13,991 nt of DNA from an uncultured Acetatifactor sp. (GTDB lineage: Bacteria > Bacillota > Clostridia > Lachnospirales > Lachnospiraceae), in the NCBI GenBank assembly GCA_948496895.1, contig CAOOJO010000032.1:1-13991 (forward strand), in the 5' to 3' direction. The position numbers were made by a program, and so were the translations under genes. Shown piece after piece: positions 13,108 through 13,991 of this stretch (positions within the stretch are counted from its first letter, which is position 1; each line of letters begins with the position of its first letter). The notes beneath the pieces were generated by a model. That model worked only from the letters and a program-made list of their open reading frames with translations, was not told the origin of the DNA and searched no databases.

Positions 13108-13991
13108 CCGTGGTTTTCTTCTGTGAGTCCTTCCCTTATGCACATCGCTTGCATGTTCCCTGCGGGCCTTCAGCGCCTCCGCGTCCTCAGGGGGAATCAG
13201 CTTGGTGGTCTTTACCACATAGATCCGTCCCCCGGGGGATTTCCGGAACCTGATCTTCCCCTTCAGGTAGCCATGCTCCTCGCAGTAGGCCAGGCAGACA
13301 TAATGCTTTCCGCCCGGCGAGAACCACCGGATCTTCTTGCGCAGGTTCCTGTGGCAGAGATAGCATTTGCTGGATGCCACCTCCCTGTCCGCCAGGGCCT
13401 CCTCCTTGGTGTCGAATTCCCTGGAAATATATTTGGCGTAATTGTCGAACTGTACCTTCAGCTCGGATTTCCTGTCCCTGGGCGGATGGAACACATCGTA
13501 GGACAGGTTCTTAAGCACCGCGGGCTTCTCCGCCAGTATCCTGGTCAGAAGCTTCGCCGTGTAATGGGCATCGGCGAACGCCCTGTGGAAGGGGATGTCC
13601 TTCTCCAGCTTCAGGAAATCCACCGCATGCTCCAGGGATTTCCTGCTCTTCCCGTCCTCGTAGGCCAGGCTGAACAGCTTCTGCACATCCAGGTAGGCAA
13701 GGGGGCCGTCCGCCAGGGGCTGCATGTGATAGTACTCCATGTTCCGCTGCAGCTCCGTCAGGTCCGAGCCGCCCCAGCAGCAGAAAAGGTACTCCTCCTC
13801 GCCGCACCAGCGGAAGAACTCCTCCGCCACCACGGGAAAAGGACGGCCCTTCTTCAGCTCCTTCATCCGCAGATGAATCAGGCGGCCGGTGGCCTGGTTC
13901 ATCTCATGATACACTGACGGTCTGATAAGCTGGCTGAATTCTCTTTTTACATGCTGACCTTCCCCGGGATTCCCCTCCCCGGCAGGGCAGG
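13090..13991 (-). CDS. DEDDh-type 3'-5' exonuclease with Cys-rich C-terminal domain, partial: N-terminus beyond right edge
   Basis: The frame is open to the window edge: translated minus-strand sequence from the edge contains EFSQLIRP, the strand typical of these nucleases, so the GTG at 13914 is not the real start. Visible motifs: the Exo II region WGGSDLTELQRN with its Asp, and the Exo III motif FHRAFADAHYTAKLL (His and Asp of DEDDh). The Exo I DxE residues must lie off the right edge. The family includes RNase T, the epsilon proofreading subunit and KapD-like enzymes; the substrate here is unknown. After the nuclease domain comes a region with two cysteine pairs (CYLC and CLAYCEEH, about 13277-13371), suggesting a zinc-binding fold, and a basic C-terminus. 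The stop codon sits in a hairpin shared with the convergent carboxypeptidase gene. Confidence 0.88.
   Translation of the reverse strand, partial: CPAGEGNPGEGQHVKREFSQLIRPSVYHEMNQATGRLIHLRMKELKKGRPFPVVAEEFFRWCGEEEYLFCCWGGSDLTELQRNMEYYHMQPLADGPLAYLDVQKLFSLAYEDGKSRKSLEHAVDFLKLEKDIPFHRAFADAHYTAKLLTRILAEKPAVLKNLSYDVFHPPRDRKSELKVQFDNYAKYISREFDTKEEALADREVASSKCYLCHRNLRKKIRWFSPGGKHYVCLAYCEEHGYLKGKIRFRKSPGGRIYVVKTTKLIPPEDAEALKARREHASDVHKGRTHRRKPRTKERL

Noticed and set aside
13912..13914. GTG as start of the exonuclease gene
   Set aside because: The frame stays open to the window edge and the upstream translation (EFSQLIRP) matches the nuclease fold, so the gene is truncated by the window, not short.

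Overview
The window is about 14 kb of gene-dense, GC-rich (roughly 60%) chromosomal DNA. It most likely comes from a high-GC Lachnospiraceae-type Firmicute (Clostridia). The basis is AGGAGG-type ribosome sites, sigma-A-like promoters, and a gene set typical of these gut anaerobes: UPF0371/DUF1846, a LytTR + DUF3021 module, a YitT protein, a DacF-like carboxypeptidase and a GH18 protein. Genus is not determinable from the sequence alone. I see no rRNA, tRNA, CRISPR array, insertion sequence, phage gene or recognisable defence system. No stretch longer than about 220 bases lacks a gene.

Layout, left to right. (1) 1-3502, minus strand: a translationally coupled pair of ABC exporter half-transporters (ATGA overlap). 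The downstream gene runs off the left edge. Both carry low-complexity inserts; one is a clean 39-bp tandem repeat. (2) 3702-4724, minus: a GH18 chitinase-like protein without a visible signal peptide, with a strong promoter and its own terminator. (3) 4943-6418, plus: a UPF0371/DUF1846 protein of unknown function with strongly biased codon use, divergent from the GH18 gene. (4) 6504-8493, minus: trmB, a thioredoxin with a CNPC active site, and a YitT-family membrane protein, probably one operon from a promoter just upstream of trmB. A two-way hairpin separates it from UPF0371. (5) 8563-11398, minus: ABC ATPase, ABC-2 permease, LytTR DNA-binding protein, DUF3021 membrane protein. This looks like a self-contained LytTR regulatory system controlling an export pump. 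(6) 11606-13081, plus: a D-Ala-D-Ala carboxypeptidase with an unusual Arg-rich C-terminal tail, divergent from the pump operon. (7) 13090 to the right edge, minus: a DEDDh 3'-5' exonuclease with a Cys-rich C-terminal domain, N-terminus outside the window.

How it works together: most of the window is housekeeping (tRNA modification, redox, wall trimming, nuclease) plus two transport systems. The most system-like part is the four-gene LytTR/DUF3021/ABC-2 operon. A pair of imperfect direct repeats 21 bp apart lies upstream of its -10 and is a candidate LytTR operator. The most unusual sequence feature is the in-frame repeat or low-complexity DNA inside both ABC half-transporters and at the end of trmB. 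I did not find a clearly new biological system; the findings are leads of modest to moderate interest.
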